A stretch of DNA of 44,712 bases from NORP181 sp047623555 (GCA_047623555.1 JBLHMP010000029.1:1-44712); one strand, 5' to 3'; shown: positions 15,756-24,577, numbered from the stretch's first letter. Notes: generated by a model from the sequence alone, not told the origin. A program made the numbers and translations.

Positions 15756-16391
15756 TTAGCTCGCGTTTTGTTTCAACCGGGTCATAAACGCCACCGAAAT
15801 ATGATCCTTTAGCGCCTGATCTGCGGCGTCTTCGTCATGCGCCTCAAGGGCGGCAACGATGCCGCCATGTTCCGCCTGCGCGATCTCCCCACGCCCATCT
15901 GCCGCCAACGATGTCGTTGCCATCAGCGCCATGGTGCGGTGCACGAGGTCAAGTTGCTGCACCAAAAACCGGTTATGCGACGCCAGATGGATTTGTTTGT
16001 GAAACCGCCGGTTGGCGAGCGACAACGCCAGCGGATCATCCACCAACACATCGTCCTCTGTTACCATGTCACGCAGCACGCTGATTTCTTCTTTGGTGGC
16101 ATGACGCGCCGCCAATCGCGCCGCCAGCCCCTCAAGTTCGCGCCGCACCACGTAGAGTTCGGACATCTGGTTGTGATCCAGCGACGCCACGATCAAAGAC
16201 CGCCCATCGCGCGCCAGCAACGACTGGGTTTCCAGCCGCTGCAACGCCTCGCGGATCGGAGTACGCGACACGCCAAACCGTTCGGCCAAATCGCTTTCGA
16301 CCAGCCGATCACCGGGTTTGTAAACGCCAACGTCAATTGCTTCGAGGATCAGTTTATAGGCATCGGTTGGCGGCTGTCTGCTCTGGGTCAT
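15756..16391 (-). CDS. GntR-family (FadR/FCD) transcriptional regulator
   Basis: A 211-residue regulator. The N-terminal winged helix has ILEAIDVGVYKPGDRLVESDLAERFGVSRTPIREALQRLE, the standard GntR signature ending in the S-R-T-P-[IV]-R-E-A-L recognition helix. The C-terminal FCD domain carries ELYVVRRELEGLAARLAA, an N-R-x-F-H-x-x-I-H metal-type block and a late E-H-G-G-I-V-A-A-L-E-A-H-D helix. FCD regulators respond to small organic acids, sugar acids or fatty acyl compounds. I chose the start at 16391 (MTQSRQPPTD); the upstream frame to 16526 overlaps the next gene's start. The genes it controls are unknown. Confidence 0.9.
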   Translation of the reverse strand: MTQSRQPPTDAYKLILEAIDVGVYKPGDRLVESDLAERFGVSRTPIREALQRLETQSLLARDGRSLIVASLDHNQMSELYVVRRELEGLAARLAARHATKEEISVLRDMVTEDDVLVDDPLALSLANRRFHKQIHLASHNRFLVQQLDLVHRTMALMATTSLAADGRGEIAQAEHGGIVAALEAHDEDAADQALKDHISVAFMTRLKQNAS

Positions 16392-16493
16392 ATCGGGCGT
16401 TCGCTTTTGCTGTTCACCCCTGTGTACAGGCCGTTGGTCCGATCGATCAAGCCTGCCGTTGAAATGCGCGCCGTGCTGGCTTAAACGGGGGCC

Positions 16494-17153
16494 ATGATTA
16501 CTGACACATTTTCTCATGTCACCCAATGGGTGTTCGATCTGGACAACACGCTGTACCCGCCACAGGCGCGGCTATTTGATCAGATCGAAGTGCGCATGAC
16601 ACAGTATGTTATGGACGCGCTTGGGGTTGAGCAGCCCGAGGCAGATCATCTGCGCAAGCATTATTGGCACAGCTACGGCACCACGCTGGCCGGGTTGATG
16701 CGCGAACATAATGTTGATCCGGCGCCCTATCTAACTGATGTGCATGACATTTCTCTGGATCACCTGGAACATGACCGCGATCTGGCCGCCTATATCACCG
16801 CCCTGCCCGGACGTCGCATCGTTTATACCAATGGATCCGCGCCTTACGCCGAACGGGTGCTAAAGGCGCGAGGGTTGGACGGCATATTTGATGCGATATA
16901 CGGTGTTGAGCATGCGGATTTTCGCCCCAAACCCGAACGCGAGGCGTTTGAATTGATATTCGCGCAGGACGGCATAACGCCGGATCGCGCCGCGATGTTT
17001 GAGGATGATCCGCGCAATCTGGCGGCCCCACATGCGATGGGCATGCGCACGGTGCATGTGGCACCGGATGCGTTAGACGCCCAGGACGCCGAGCATATCC
17101 ACCACCACACCGATGATCTGACCAAATTTCTGGGCCGTTTGGTCAAAGGATAA
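16494..17153 (+). CDS. Pyrimidine 5'-nucleotidase-type HAD hydrolase
   Basis: A 219-residue HAD-superfamily phosphatase, most like the pyrimidine 5'-nucleotidase (Sdt1/PHM8-like) branch. The nucleophile motif is VFDLDNTLYP near residue 15, motif II is IVYTNGS, motif III is the Lys in FRPKPEREAF, and motif IV is MFEDDPRNL. The cap domain lies between motifs I and II (about 25-100). It probably removes phosphate from pyrimidine mononucleotides; exact substrates cannot be read from sequence. The start follows a G-rich site (ACGGGGGCC). It is divergent from the GntR gene and runs in the same direction as the UbiH-type gene 71 bases on. Confidence 0.88.
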   Translation: MITDTFSHVTQWVFDLDNTLYPPQARLFDQIEVRMTQYVMDALGVEQPEADHLRKHYWHSYGTTLAGLMREHNVDPAPYLTDVHDISLDHLEHDRDLAAYITALPGRRIVYTNGSAPYAERVLKARGLDGIFDAIYGVEHADFRPKPEREAFELIFAQDGITPDRAAMFEDDPRNLAAPHAMGMRTVHVAPDALDAQDAEHIHHHTDDLTKFLGRLVKG

Positions 17154-17224
17154 GGACAGCATGTCGCTTGGACTTTGCCGGCGTGACCCGGTAAAATGGC
17201 GCTAGCATTCAAGGGGCAATAAAC

Positions 17225-18415
17225 ATGGCCACAACCTGCGATATTCTGATTTCTGGCGGCGGCATTGCCGGGCTCACAGCAGCGGCGGCCTTTGGTAGCG
17301 CTGGCTATAATGTCATCTGTGTCGACCCAACCGCGCCGGTGACCGAACGCGACGTTGATGGCTCAGACATGCGCACAACGGCATTTTTGCAACCGGCGCA
17401 GGCCCTTTTGCAAAACTGCGGATTGTGGGATCGTTTGGCGGATCACGCGGCACCCCTGCAGGTGATGCGGATCATTGATGCGGGTGGGGAAAACCCCGAA
17501 CCCCGGCTGGTACGCGACTTCAACGCCGCTGATATTTCCGACAAACCGTTTGGCTGGAACCTGCCTAACTGGCTATTGCGCCGCGAAATGGTTGCCCGGC
17601 TGGCCGACCTGCCCAACGTTGATTTCCGCCCCGGCGTGGCCACCACCACCCTGTTCACCCGCGAGGTCGAAGCCCGCGTGAGCCTAAGTGACGGAACCCG
17701 TGTGTTTACCAAACTGGTGATCGCCGCAGACGGGCGCGCATCGCCAATGCGGCAGGCGGCGGGTATTGAGGTGCATACCACACGGTACGGTCAAAAGGCA
17801 CTGGCCTTTGCGGTAACGCATCCGATCCCACATGAAAACGTATCGACCGAAATCCACCGCAGTGGCGGGCCGTTCACGCTTGTGCCGTTACCGGACTACC
17901 TTGGCTCGCCCTCTTCGGCGATAGTCTGGATGGAGCACGGACCCAAGGCAACCGATCTGATGGCGCTGGACACAGCGGCGTTTGAGGCGGCGTTGTTTGA
18001 GCGCTCCTGCGGTATTCTTGGTGCGCTAACGCTAGCCTCGCGCCGCACGATCTGGCCAGTCATCACCCAATCCGCCGAACGCCTGTCGGGTCAGCGGATC
18101 GCATTGATGGCCGAGGCCGCGCATGTGGTGCCACCGATTGGGGCGCAGGGGCTGAACATGTCACTGGGCGATCTGCGGGCGTTGCTGGATCTGGCCGGAC
18201 AGCATGAATTGGGCAGTGCGGCGATGCTGGGCGCCTATCACAAAGCCCGCATACGGGACGTAAAACTGCGCGTGCAAGGCATTGATCTGCTAAACCGCGC
18301 CTCAATGGTCAGCGCCCGCCCTTTGCGCGACGTGCGCGCAGCGGGGTTAAGTGCGCTGTATTCAATGGCCCCGATGCGCCACACGCTGATGCGAATGGGG
18401 TTGGGTATGCGATAG
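17225..18415 (+). CDS. UbiH/UbiF/Coq6-family FAD-dependent hydroxylase
   Basis: A 396-residue flavoprotein monooxygenase. The Rossmann FAD motif is ILISGGGIAGLTAAAAFGSAG, the middle DG motif is VIAADGRASPMRQAAGI, and the late motif is ALMAEAAHVVPPIGAQGLNM with the Gly-Asp-type loop. This family hydroxylates the ring of the ubiquinone precursor. The exact position (C5, C6 or C1) is not decided by sequence here. The protein is likely cytoplasmic or loosely membrane-bound. AAGGGGCAATAAAC precedes the ATG. Ubiquinone use fits the neighbouring aa3 respiratory gene functionally, but they are not an operon. Confidence 0.9.
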   Translation: MATTCDILISGGGIAGLTAAAAFGSAGYNVICVDPTAPVTERDVDGSDMRTTAFLQPAQALLQNCGLWDRLADHAAPLQVMRIIDAGGENPEPRLVRDFNAADISDKPFGWNLPNWLLRREMVARLADLPNVDFRPGVATTTLFTREVEARVSLSDGTRVFTKLVIAADGRASPMRQAAGIEVHTTRYGQKALAFAVTHPIPHENVSTEIHRSGGPFTLVPLPDYLGSPSSAIVWMEHGPKATDLMALDTAAFEAALFERSCGILGALTLASRRTIWPVITQSAERLSGQRIALMAEAAHVVPPIGAQGLNMSLGDLRALLDLAGQHELGSAAMLGAYHKARIRDVKLRVQGIDLLNRASMVSARPLRDVRAAGLSALYSMAPMRHTLMRMGLGMR

Positions 18416-18571
18416 GGCTTGGAGGCGTTAACGGACCGAAACAGGCCAGATAACTATTCTTAGGCCAATGTCTCACATCCATTGTCCGCAGAATTGTTGA
18501 CTGGCGTTAAGCAAAATGCTTTGATTAACAAAACACCCGAGCACTCCCGCCAATTTGGAAAGGTAACCGAA

Positions 18572-18880
18572 ATGGCTGTTTCAGTACAAGTTCTCTACCC
18601 TGTTGGAGATGACACAACTTTCGACTACAACTACTATTCCACCAAACACATGGATATAGTGAGCAGTTGTATGGGGCCGCATATAGACACTGTGGTTGTA
18701 ACCAAAGGAATTGCAGGTGGGCCCGATACGCCACCAGCTTATCATGCCATCGCAACAATTGTTTGCAAGGATCAGACGGCACTGGATGCGATGCTGGCGG
18801 CATCAGACCCAGCAATGGCCGATATTCCAAATTTTACAAATGTACAGCCACAACTGTTGATCGGTGAGGTTATCGGCTAA
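18572..18880 (+). CDS. EthD-family protein
   Basis: A 102-residue dimeric alpha/beta-barrel (ferredoxin-like) protein of the EthD family. Recognisable parts are VQVLYPVGDDTTFDYNYYSTKHM, where the Y-Y-x-x-K-H-M segment is the family signature, and a C-terminal NFTNVQPQLLIGEVIG. Family members occur next to oxidative or degradation enzymes, and many have no known reaction. The ATG at 18572 follows GGAAAGGTAACC; the longer in-frame opening to 18482 lacks support. It faces the aminotransferase gene, with a perfect hairpin between them. Confidence 0.85.
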   Translation: MAVSVQVLYPVGDDTTFDYNYYSTKHMDIVSSCMGPHIDTVVVTKGIAGGPDTPPAYHAIATIVCKDQTALDAMLAASDPAMADIPNFTNVQPQLLIGEVIG

Positions 18881-18886
18881 TCCGAC

Positions 18887-18910
18887 GGCAGCAAAGTCCG
18901 CTTTGCTGCC
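18887..18910. terminator. Hairpin between convergent EthD and aminotransferase genes
   Basis: GGCAGCAAAG (18887-18896) pairs perfectly with CTTTGCTGCC (18901-18910) around a TCCG tetraloop. It sits 6 bases after the EthD stop and 33 bases from the end of the aminotransferase gene. No T-run follows on either strand, so it may be a bidirectional transcript-end or 3'-stabilising structure. Confidence 0.6.
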
Positions 18911-18942
18911 ATCCGATCCATCGGGATAAATAATCCAAAATC

Positions 18943-20070
18943 CTAAAGCACCTGATCCAACACAGTTTTCAGCCGCCCCAGCGTCGCGTCGACATCATAG
19001 AGCTTATCCAACCCAAACAGCCCCAACCGGAACGTCTGGAAATCCGCAGGCTCATCACATTTCAACGGCACACCGGCGGCGATCTGCATACCCAACGCGG
19101 CGAATTTCTTGCCGTTTTGAATGTCACCATCGGTGGTATAGCTGACCACAACGCCCGGCGCGCCGTAACCTTCTGCTGCCACTGACGTCACGCCTTTGTC
19201 GGCCAGCATCGCCCGCACACCATTGCCCAGCGCCCACTGTGCGTCGCGTAGTTTTTCAAACCCGTATTCGCGGGTTTCCAGCATGGTATCGCGGAACGCG
19301 CGAAGCGCATCGGTCGGCATGGTGGCATGATAGGCATGACCGCCATTTTCAAACGCCACCATAATCTGGCGCCATTTTTTCAAATCAATCGAGAAACTGT
19401 CGGAATTGGTTTCCTCGAGCCGCGCTTCGGCGCGTGCCGACATCATCACCAGTCCAGCACTTGGCGACGCACTCCAGCCCTTTTGCGGCGCGGAAATCAG
19501 CACATCAACGCCGGTCGCGGCCATATCGACCCAGACACAGCCCGATGCGATGCAGTCCAGCACCATCAGCGCACCGACCTCATGCGCAGCAGCAGCCATC
19601 GCCGTTATATAATCATCCGGCAGAATCACCCCGGACGAGGTTTCCACATGTGGCGCGAACACCATGGCGGGCCGGCTCTCGCAGATCGCCGCAACCACTT
19701 CGTCAATCGGCGCTGGGGCAAACGGTGACGGGTTGGCATTGCCGGTCTGGCGCGCCTTCATCACCGTGGCGCTGGCCGATATGCCGCCGGTTTCCAAAAT
19801 CTGGCTCCAACGGTAGGAAAACCACCCATTACGAACAACTAACACCTTGGCATCTTTTCCAAATTGCCGGGCCACGGCCTCCATCGCAAAGGTGCCGCCA
19901 CCGGGGATCAGGGCGATGGCATCGGCGTTATAGACGTCTTTCAACATGCCCGAAATATCGCGCATCACCTGCCCAAACACGGCGGACATGTGGTTCAGCG
20001 AACGGTCGGTGAATACAACCGAGAATTCTTCGAGCCCTTTGGGGTCAACGGTATCAAGCAATGCGGGCAT
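18943..20070 (-). CDS. Class V aminotransferase (alanine/serine-glyoxylate type)
   Basis: A 375-residue PLP enzyme of the alanine--glyoxylate/serine--glyoxylate aminotransferase branch. The start region (DRSLNHMSAVFGQVMRDI) is unlike the usual but the fold is clear: LIPGGGTFAMEAV near residue 54, HVETSSGVIL near 141, DCIASGCVWVD, and the PLP Lys at about 197 in SAPQKGWSASPSAGLVMMS. The C-terminal domain has AGVPLKCDEP and FRLGLFGLDK. The ATG at 20070 follows TTGGAGACTACC; the TTG at 20082 is an unlikely earlier start. The role is probably glyoxylate-linked amino transfer, substrate unproven. It runs in the same direction as the Lrp pair, 86 bases downstream. Confidence 0.85.
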   Translation of the reverse strand: MPALLDTVDPKGLEEFSVVFTDRSLNHMSAVFGQVMRDISGMLKDVYNADAIALIPGGGTFAMEAVARQFGKDAKVLVVRNGWFSYRWSQILETGGISASATVMKARQTGNANPSPFAPAPIDEVVAAICESRPAMVFAPHVETSSGVILPDDYITAMAAAAHEVGALMVLDCIASGCVWVDMAATGVDVLISAPQKGWSASPSAGLVMMSARAEARLEETNSDSFSIDLKKWRQIMVAFENGGHAYHATMPTDALRAFRDTMLETREYGFEKLRDAQWALGNGVRAMLADKGVTSVAAEGYGAPGVVVSYTTDGDIQNGKKFAALGMQIAAGVPLKCDEPADFQTFRLGLFGLDKLYDVDATLGRLKTVLDQVL

Positions 20071-20156
20071 GGTAGTCTCCAAATTGGGAATTACCCTTGG
20101 GATAGCGCGCCCAGAGGGGGATTGGCAAAGGGATTTTGCGCAGCGCCGCCCAAACG

Positions 20157-20621
20157 TTAGTCGGCACCGATTGGCCCGGGCAAACGTTCTTCGCTGAGCA
20201 GCACGTTGGCTTCGACCTCACCGGCACCGGGTAAAGTCATGATGCGGCGTCGTAAAACCCGCTCAAAATCGGGCAGATCGCGGGCGACCACACGCAGGCG
20301 ATAATCATACATGCCCAACACATGCTCGACCGTCTGCACCTCGGGGATGGCGCTGACGGCGCGTTCAAAATCGGCCAGGCTCACATGACCTTTGCGCGCC
20401 AGTTTAACGCCCAGAAACACCGTCACGCCAAACCCCAACGCCTCGGCGTTCAGGCGCAAACGCCGCCCCTTGAGTACACCCACATCTTGCAGGCGCTTGA
20501 TGCGCCGCCATGTTGCCGGTTGCGACATCCCGAACCGCCGCCCCAACGCGCCAGCACTTTGGGTGGCATCCTGTGACAGCGCCAACAGAATACGCCGGTC
20601 GATGGCATCAAGGTCAATCAT
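20157..20621 (-). CDS. Lrp/AsnC-family regulator (second of a pair)
   Basis: A 154-residue Lrp/AsnC regulator. The N-terminal helix-turn-helix begins IDLDAIDRRILLALSQDATQSAGALGRRFGMSQPATWRRIKRLQD. The C-terminal RAM (ligand-binding) domain has GVTVFLGVKLARKGH, PEVQTVEHVLGMYDYRLRVVARDL and PGAGEVEANVLL. Its start overlaps the stop of the upstream Lrp gene by 4 bases, so the two are translated together. It is likely to bind an amino acid and form dimers or octamers, perhaps with its partner. It points toward the aminotransferase gene. Confidence 0.92.
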   Translation of the reverse strand: MIDLDAIDRRILLALSQDATQSAGALGRRFGMSQPATWRRIKRLQDVGVLKGRRLRLNAEALGFGVTVFLGVKLARKGHVSLADFERAVSAIPEVQTVEHVLGMYDYRLRVVARDLPDFERVLRRRIMTLPGAGEVEANVLLSEERLPGPIGAD

Positions 20622-21073
20622 ATCGGCAGGGCCTCGTTGCTTTTGAGGCGGGCGATATGCATCAGCGCCTCGATGTCGGCAATATGCGGCAGCGTTAGGA
20701 TCCGGCCGCGATAGATGGTTTGGTATTGCGCCATATCGCGGGCTATCACCGACAGGCGCACATCGACACGGCCCAGAAAGGTCTGGATTTCCAGCACCTC
20801 GGGGATCAGACGCGCGGCGGCAACAAATTCGTCAAACGCCCGCGGCTGGGTTTTGTCCAGCGTCACCCGCAGGCTGACCTCAACCGCATACCCCAACGCC
20901 GCCCAATCAATCACCGCCTCTTGCCCAAGGATCAACCCGGCAGATTGCATTTTCTCGAGCCGCCGCCAGCAGGTGGCCAAGGTCAGCCCACAGCGATCGG
21001 CCAGCTCGTTGGTCGTCAGGTCGGGTTGCGCCTGATACTGGCGTAATATGCGTCTGTCGACATCATCAAGCAT
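20618..21073 (-). CDS. Lrp/AsnC-family regulator (first of a pair)
   Basis: A 151-residue Lrp/AsnC regulator. The helix-turn-helix is LDDVDRRILRQYQAQPDLTTNELADRCGLTLATCWRRLEKMQSAG. The RAM domain includes EVSLRVTLDKTQPRAF, PEVLEIQTFLGRVDVRLSVIARDM and LPHIADIEALMHIA. It is divergent from ilvC, with 135 bases between the two start codons, and overlaps the second Lrp gene (20157-20621) by 4 bases. The position suggests control of ilvC or of branched-chain amino-acid supply; the ligand is unknown. Confidence 0.92.
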   Translation of the reverse strand: MLDDVDRRILRQYQAQPDLTTNELADRCGLTLATCWRRLEKMQSAGLILGQEAVIDWAALGYAVEVSLRVTLDKTQPRAFDEFVAAARLIPEVLEIQTFLGRVDVRLSVIARDMAQYQTIYRGRILTLPHIADIEALMHIARLKSNEALPI

Positions 21074-21160
21074 GAAAATTACGTGTCTTTCAGATATGGA
21101 GAATGATTTTTAACTTATCATAGGGTAATTCAGCCCCAATGGAATCGCAACCAGCACAAA

Positions 21161-21175
21161 ATAGGGTAAACCTAT
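21161..21175. promoter_or_regulatory. Candidate operator in the Lrp/ilvC gap
   Basis: ATAGG-GTAAA-CCTAT is a perfect 5-bp inverted repeat with a 5-base centre, 34 bases before the ilvC ATG. The left part, ATAGGGTAA, occurs again at 21120-21128, 41 bp away. Lrp-type regulators often bind short imperfect palindromes in phased sets, so this is a possible site for the adjacent Lrp pair. The call rests on symmetry and position only. Confidence 0.35.
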
Positions 21176-21208
21176 CCTCAGAGCTTCACCAACAAAAGGA
21201 CCGCCACC

Positions 21209-22231
21209 ATGCGCGTTTATTACGATCGCGATTGCGATATCAACCTGATCAAAGACACCAAAGTTGCCATTCTCGGCTATGGCTCGCAGGGCCACGCCCA
21301 TGCGCTCAACCTGCGTGATTCTGGCGCCAAGAACCTTGTTGTTGCCCTGCGCGAAGGCTCGGCATCCGCTGCCAAAGCCGAAGCTGAAGGCCTGACCGTT
21401 ATGGGCATCGCCGAAGCTGCCGCCTGGTGTGATCTGATCATGTTCACCATGCCCGACGAACTGCAGGCCGAAACCTACAAGAAATACGTGCATGACAACA
21501 TCCGCGACGGCGCCGCAATGGCGTTTGCCCACGGGTTGAACATCCACTTTGACCTGATCGAACCCAAAGCTGGCGTTGACGTCATCATGATGGCGCCAAA
21601 AGGCCCCGGCCACACCGTACGCGGCGAATATGCCAAAGGCGGCGGCGTTCCGTGCCTCGTGGCCGTGGACAATGACGCATCCGGCAAGGCGCTGGAACTG
21701 GGTCTGTCCTATTGTTCCGCCATCGGTGGTGGACGTTCGGGTATCATCGAGACCAACTTCCGCGAAGAATGCGAAACCGATCTGTTCGGTGAACAGGCCG
21801 TTCTGTGTGGCGGTTTGGTTGAATTGATCCGCATGGGATTTGAAACCTTGGTCGAGGCCGGATACGCGCCGGAAATGGCCTATTTTGAGTGTCTGCACGA
21901 GGTCAAACTGATCGTTGATCTGATCTATGAAGGCGGCATCGCCAACATGAACTATTCGATCAGCAACACCGCCGAATATGGCGAATATGTTTCTGGCCCA
22001 CGCATCCTGCCATACGAAGAAACCAAGGCGCGGATGAAAGCGGTTCTGAGCGACATCCAAAGCGGTAAGTTTGTGCGTGATTTCATGCTGGAAAACGCCG
22101 TTGGTCAGCCATCGTTCAAAGCCACACGCCGTAACAACGACGCGCATCAGATCGAAGCCACAGGCGAAACCCTGCGCGGCATGATGCCTTGGATTTCTGC
22201 CGGTAAAATGGTCGACAAAGCCAAGAACTAA
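21209..22231 (+). CDS. ilvC: Ketol-acid reductoisomerase
   Basis: Second common enzyme of valine and isoleucine synthesis: isomerises and reduces acetolactate or acetohydroxybutyrate with NADPH and Mg2+. The protein has 340 residues, the class I length. The nucleotide-binding loop is AILGYGSQGHAHALNLRDSG, the family block MMAPKGPGHTVRGEYAKGGG is present, and the metal/catalytic motifs ETNFREECETDLFGEQAVLCGG and CLHEVKLIVDLIYEGGI are intact. The start at 21209 follows AAAAGGACCGCCACC. A strong terminator follows. The adjacent Lrp pair is the likely regulator. Confidence 0.97.
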   Translation: MRVYYDRDCDINLIKDTKVAILGYGSQGHAHALNLRDSGAKNLVVALREGSASAAKAEAEGLTVMGIAEAAAWCDLIMFTMPDELQAETYKKYVHDNIRDGAAMAFAHGLNIHFDLIEPKAGVDVIMMAPKGPGHTVRGEYAKGGGVPCLVAVDNDASGKALELGLSYCSAIGGGRSGIIETNFREECETDLFGEQAVLCGGLVELIRMGFETLVEAGYAPEMAYFECLHEVKLIVDLIYEGGIANMNYSISNTAEYGEYVSGPRILPYEETKARMKAVLSDIQSGKFVRDFMLENAVGQPSFKATRRNNDAHQIEATGETLRGMMPWISAGKMVDKAKN

Positions 22232-22239
22232 ACCACTTC

Positions 22240-22277
22240 GGCCCTTCCCAACCGCGGGAGGGGCCACCCATTTTTTA
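22240..22277 (+). terminator. Rho-independent terminator of ilvC
   Basis: GGCCCTTCCC at 22240-22249 pairs with GGGAGGGGCC at 22256-22265 (one G-U pair) around a short loop, followed by ACCCA and a T6 run at 22271-22276. It starts 9 bases after the ilvC stop. Confidence 0.88.
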
Positions 22278-22299
22278 TTTAGATACATTAGATTAGCCC

Positions 22300-23220
22300 A
22301 TGACCAACAAACCAGAAATCACTGTCACCAGTTGGATCATGATGGCCTCATTGGGGTTGATCTGGGGTGGTACCTTTCTGGCCACCGAAATCGCACTTGA
22401 GGGCATCACGCCGTTTTGGCTGGCAAGTTCACGCACCGTGCTTGGCGCATTGGCCACGGTTTCTGTGTGGCAGATGCAGGGCCGAAAGTTATTCGCCGCC
22501 CCGGCCCCACGCCAGCAATATATGTTGCTGGTTGTTATCGCCGTCCTGAGCTCGTCTGTGCCGTTTGCGTTATTGGCCTGGGGGCAGCAATACGTCACAT
22601 CCGGATTTGCAGGCGTGTCGATGGCCAGCACCGCGTTGATCGTGTTGCCGCTGGCGCATTTCATGATTCCGGGAGAGCGGACTACCCCTTTACGCACCAT
22701 GGGTTTTTTGGTTGGTTTTGCCGGGGTCGTGGTGCTGATTGGCCTTCAGGCGTTTGACAGCAGCGGCTCAACCCTTGAGCTTTGGGGCCGGCTGGCCTGC
22801 GTCGGCGCGGCAGCGTGTTATGCCATCAGTTCAATCCAATTGCGTCAAATACAAGCTATTAACCCCATTGGGTTATCCGCCATCCTGTTGCTTTTGGGCG
22901 CGGTCTTTATCGTGCCACTGGCCTGGGTCGTCGAAGGCCCACCGGTGATGCCGGACCCCCACACTTTGGGCGTGCTGGCCTTTCTGGGTCTGGTGCCAAC
23001 AGCAGCGGCAAGCTTTCTGCGGGTCTATGTGGTGCGCACTGCCGGGCCGGTGTTTTTAAGCCTGTTAAACTATCAGGTGCCGATCTGGTCTATCCTGCTC
23101 GGCGCATTTTTCCTGAACGAAACATTACCGAGTAGCCTGATCTGGGCCACCAGTCTTATTTTGGTCGGCGTCGGGCTAACGCAATTTGGCGCAATCCGAC
23201 GACTGTTTACCAAACCCTAA
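22300..23220 (+). CDS. EamA-domain DMT-superfamily transporter
   Basis: A 306-residue membrane protein with ten hydrophobic helices in two EamA repeats. The N-terminal repeat has SLGLIWGGTFLATEIALEG, typical of the drug/metabolite exporter family, and the second repeat includes LACVGAAACYAISSIQLRQ and FLGLVPTAAASFLRVYVV. It likely exports amino acids or other small metabolites; the substrate cannot be read from the sequence. It is close downstream of ilvC but after the ilvC terminator, so it may have its own promoter. Its stop overlaps the glmM stop on the other strand by 4 bases. Confidence 0.9.
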   Translation: MTNKPEITVTSWIMMASLGLIWGGTFLATEIALEGITPFWLASSRTVLGALATVSVWQMQGRKLFAAPAPRQQYMLLVVIAVLSSSVPFALLAWGQQYVTSGFAGVSMASTALIVLPLAHFMIPGERTTPLRTMGFLVGFAGVVVLIGLQAFDSSGSTLELWGRLACVGAAACYAISSIQLRQIQAINPIGLSAILLLLGAVFIVPLAWVVEGPPVMPDPHTLGVLAFLGLVPTAAASFLRVYVVRTAGPVFLSLLNYQVPIWSILLGAFFLNETLPSSLIWATSLILVGVGLTQFGAIRRLFTKP

Positions 23221-24563
23221 TCGGCAACCGCCAGATTGACCGCATCGACGACACGTCCCACCGCGTCCTTAAGCAGGTCACGATCTTCGCATTCTGCCAT
23301 CACCCGGATAAGAGGCTCGGTTCCTGATTCGCGGATCAACAACCGGCCCTTGCCCGCCAATTCCGCCTCCGCAGAAGCGATGGCCGTTTTGACAACTGCA
23401 GCCTCAAGCGGCATCTGCCCCAACGTATAGCGCACGTTGATTAACAATTGCGGTACCGGTTCAAACTGCCGCGTCAGCCCGCTGGCAGGTTTGCCCGACC
23501 GGACCATCTCGGCCAAGAAATGCAGACCGGCCATCAGACCATCGCCCGTGGTGGCGTAATCGGTCATCACAATGTGGCCCGATTGCTCTCCGCCCAGATT
23601 GAACCCACCTTGGCGCATCCGTTCGACAACATAACGATCACCTACACCGGTGCGTTCCAATGTAATGCCATGCCCGGCCAAATGCCGTTCCAGCCCAAGG
23701 TTGGACATGACGGTTGCCACCAAGGCATTGTTTTTCAACACCCCTTGCGCGGCCCAGCAGGTTGCCAACAACGCCATCAACTGATCGCCATCTGCAACCA
23801 GACCGTTTTCGTCCAGAATAATCACGCGATCCGCATCGCCATCCAGACAAATACCCACATCTGCACCATGGCTCACCACCATTTCGGCAGCCGCCATAGG
23901 TTGCGTTGATCCACAGCCCTGATTGATATTGGTCCCGTCAGGCGACACACCCATCGGGATCACCTCGGCGCCCAATTCCCACAGCACTTCTGGGGCTGTC
24001 CGGTGCGCCGCGCCATTGGCGCAATCCACCACAACCTTTAATCCATCCAACCGCAAATCGCGTGGCAACGACGATTTGACCCGCTCGCCATAGCGAAACC
24101 GCGCATCATCAATGCGTTTCGCCCGGCCAATATTACCCGCCTGTGCCGGCACAACGCCCGCCTCAACCAAGGCTTCGATTTCGGCCTCGGCAGCGTCGGA
24201 CAATTTGAATCCATCGGGGCCAAAAAACTTAATGCCGTTGTCTTCGGCCGGGTTGTGGCTGGCGGAAATCATCACCCCAAGATCGGCGCGCATTGACCGT
24301 GTCATCAGCCCCACCGCCGGGGTTGGCACCGGCCCTAACAGCAACACATTCATCCCGGTCGAGGTCAGCCCCGCCGTCAGCGCGCTTTCAAACATATAGC
24401 CCGATTGCCGGGTGTCTTTGCCAATCACCACACGGTGTACACCGCGCGCGTCACGGCGAAAATATCGCCCCACAGCGGCGCCAATACGCAGCGCCATATC
24501 GGCCGTCATCGGGTGCGTGTTGGCACGGCCCCGCACGCCATCGGTTCCAAACAGTTTGCGCAT
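23217..24563 (-). CDS. glmM: Phosphoglucosamine mutase
   Basis: Converts glucosamine-6-phosphate to glucosamine-1-phosphate, the precursor of UDP-GlcNAc for cell wall and lipopolysaccharide. The protein has 448 residues. The start is MRKLFGTDGVRG. The active-site phosphoserine is in MISASHNPAEDNGIKFFG, the metal-binding loop is CLDGDADRVIILDENG, the sugar-binding loop is GGEQSGHIVM, and the phosphate loop is RESGTEPLIRVM. A good AAGGGGCAGA site precedes the ATG. It is downstream of folB-folP on the same strand, separated by 124 bases that contain a long hairpin. Confidence 0.96.
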   Translation of the reverse strand: MRKLFGTDGVRGRANTHPMTADMALRIGAAVGRYFRRDARGVHRVVIGKDTRQSGYMFESALTAGLTSTGMNVLLLGPVPTPAVGLMTRSMRADLGVMISASHNPAEDNGIKFFGPDGFKLSDAAEAEIEALVEAGVVPAQAGNIGRAKRIDDARFRYGERVKSSLPRDLRLDGLKVVVDCANGAAHRTAPEVLWELGAEVIPMGVSPDGTNINQGCGSTQPMAAAEMVVSHGADVGICLDGDADRVIILDENGLVADGDQLMALLATCWAAQGVLKNNALVATVMSNLGLERHLAGHGITLERTGVGDRYVVERMRQGGFNLGGEQSGHIVMTDYATTGDGLMAGLHFLAEMVRSGKPASGLTRQFEPVPQLLINVRYTLGQMPLEAAVVKTAIASAEAELAGKGRLLIRESGTEPLIRVMAECEDRDLLKDAVGRVVDAVNLAVAD

Positions 24564-24577
24564 TCTGCCCCTTTTAA

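Noticed and set aside
21110..22288. Long minus-strand open frame (392 codons) opposite ilvC
   Set aside because: It is the antisense of a strongly conserved ilvC; composition and codon use are shadow-like.
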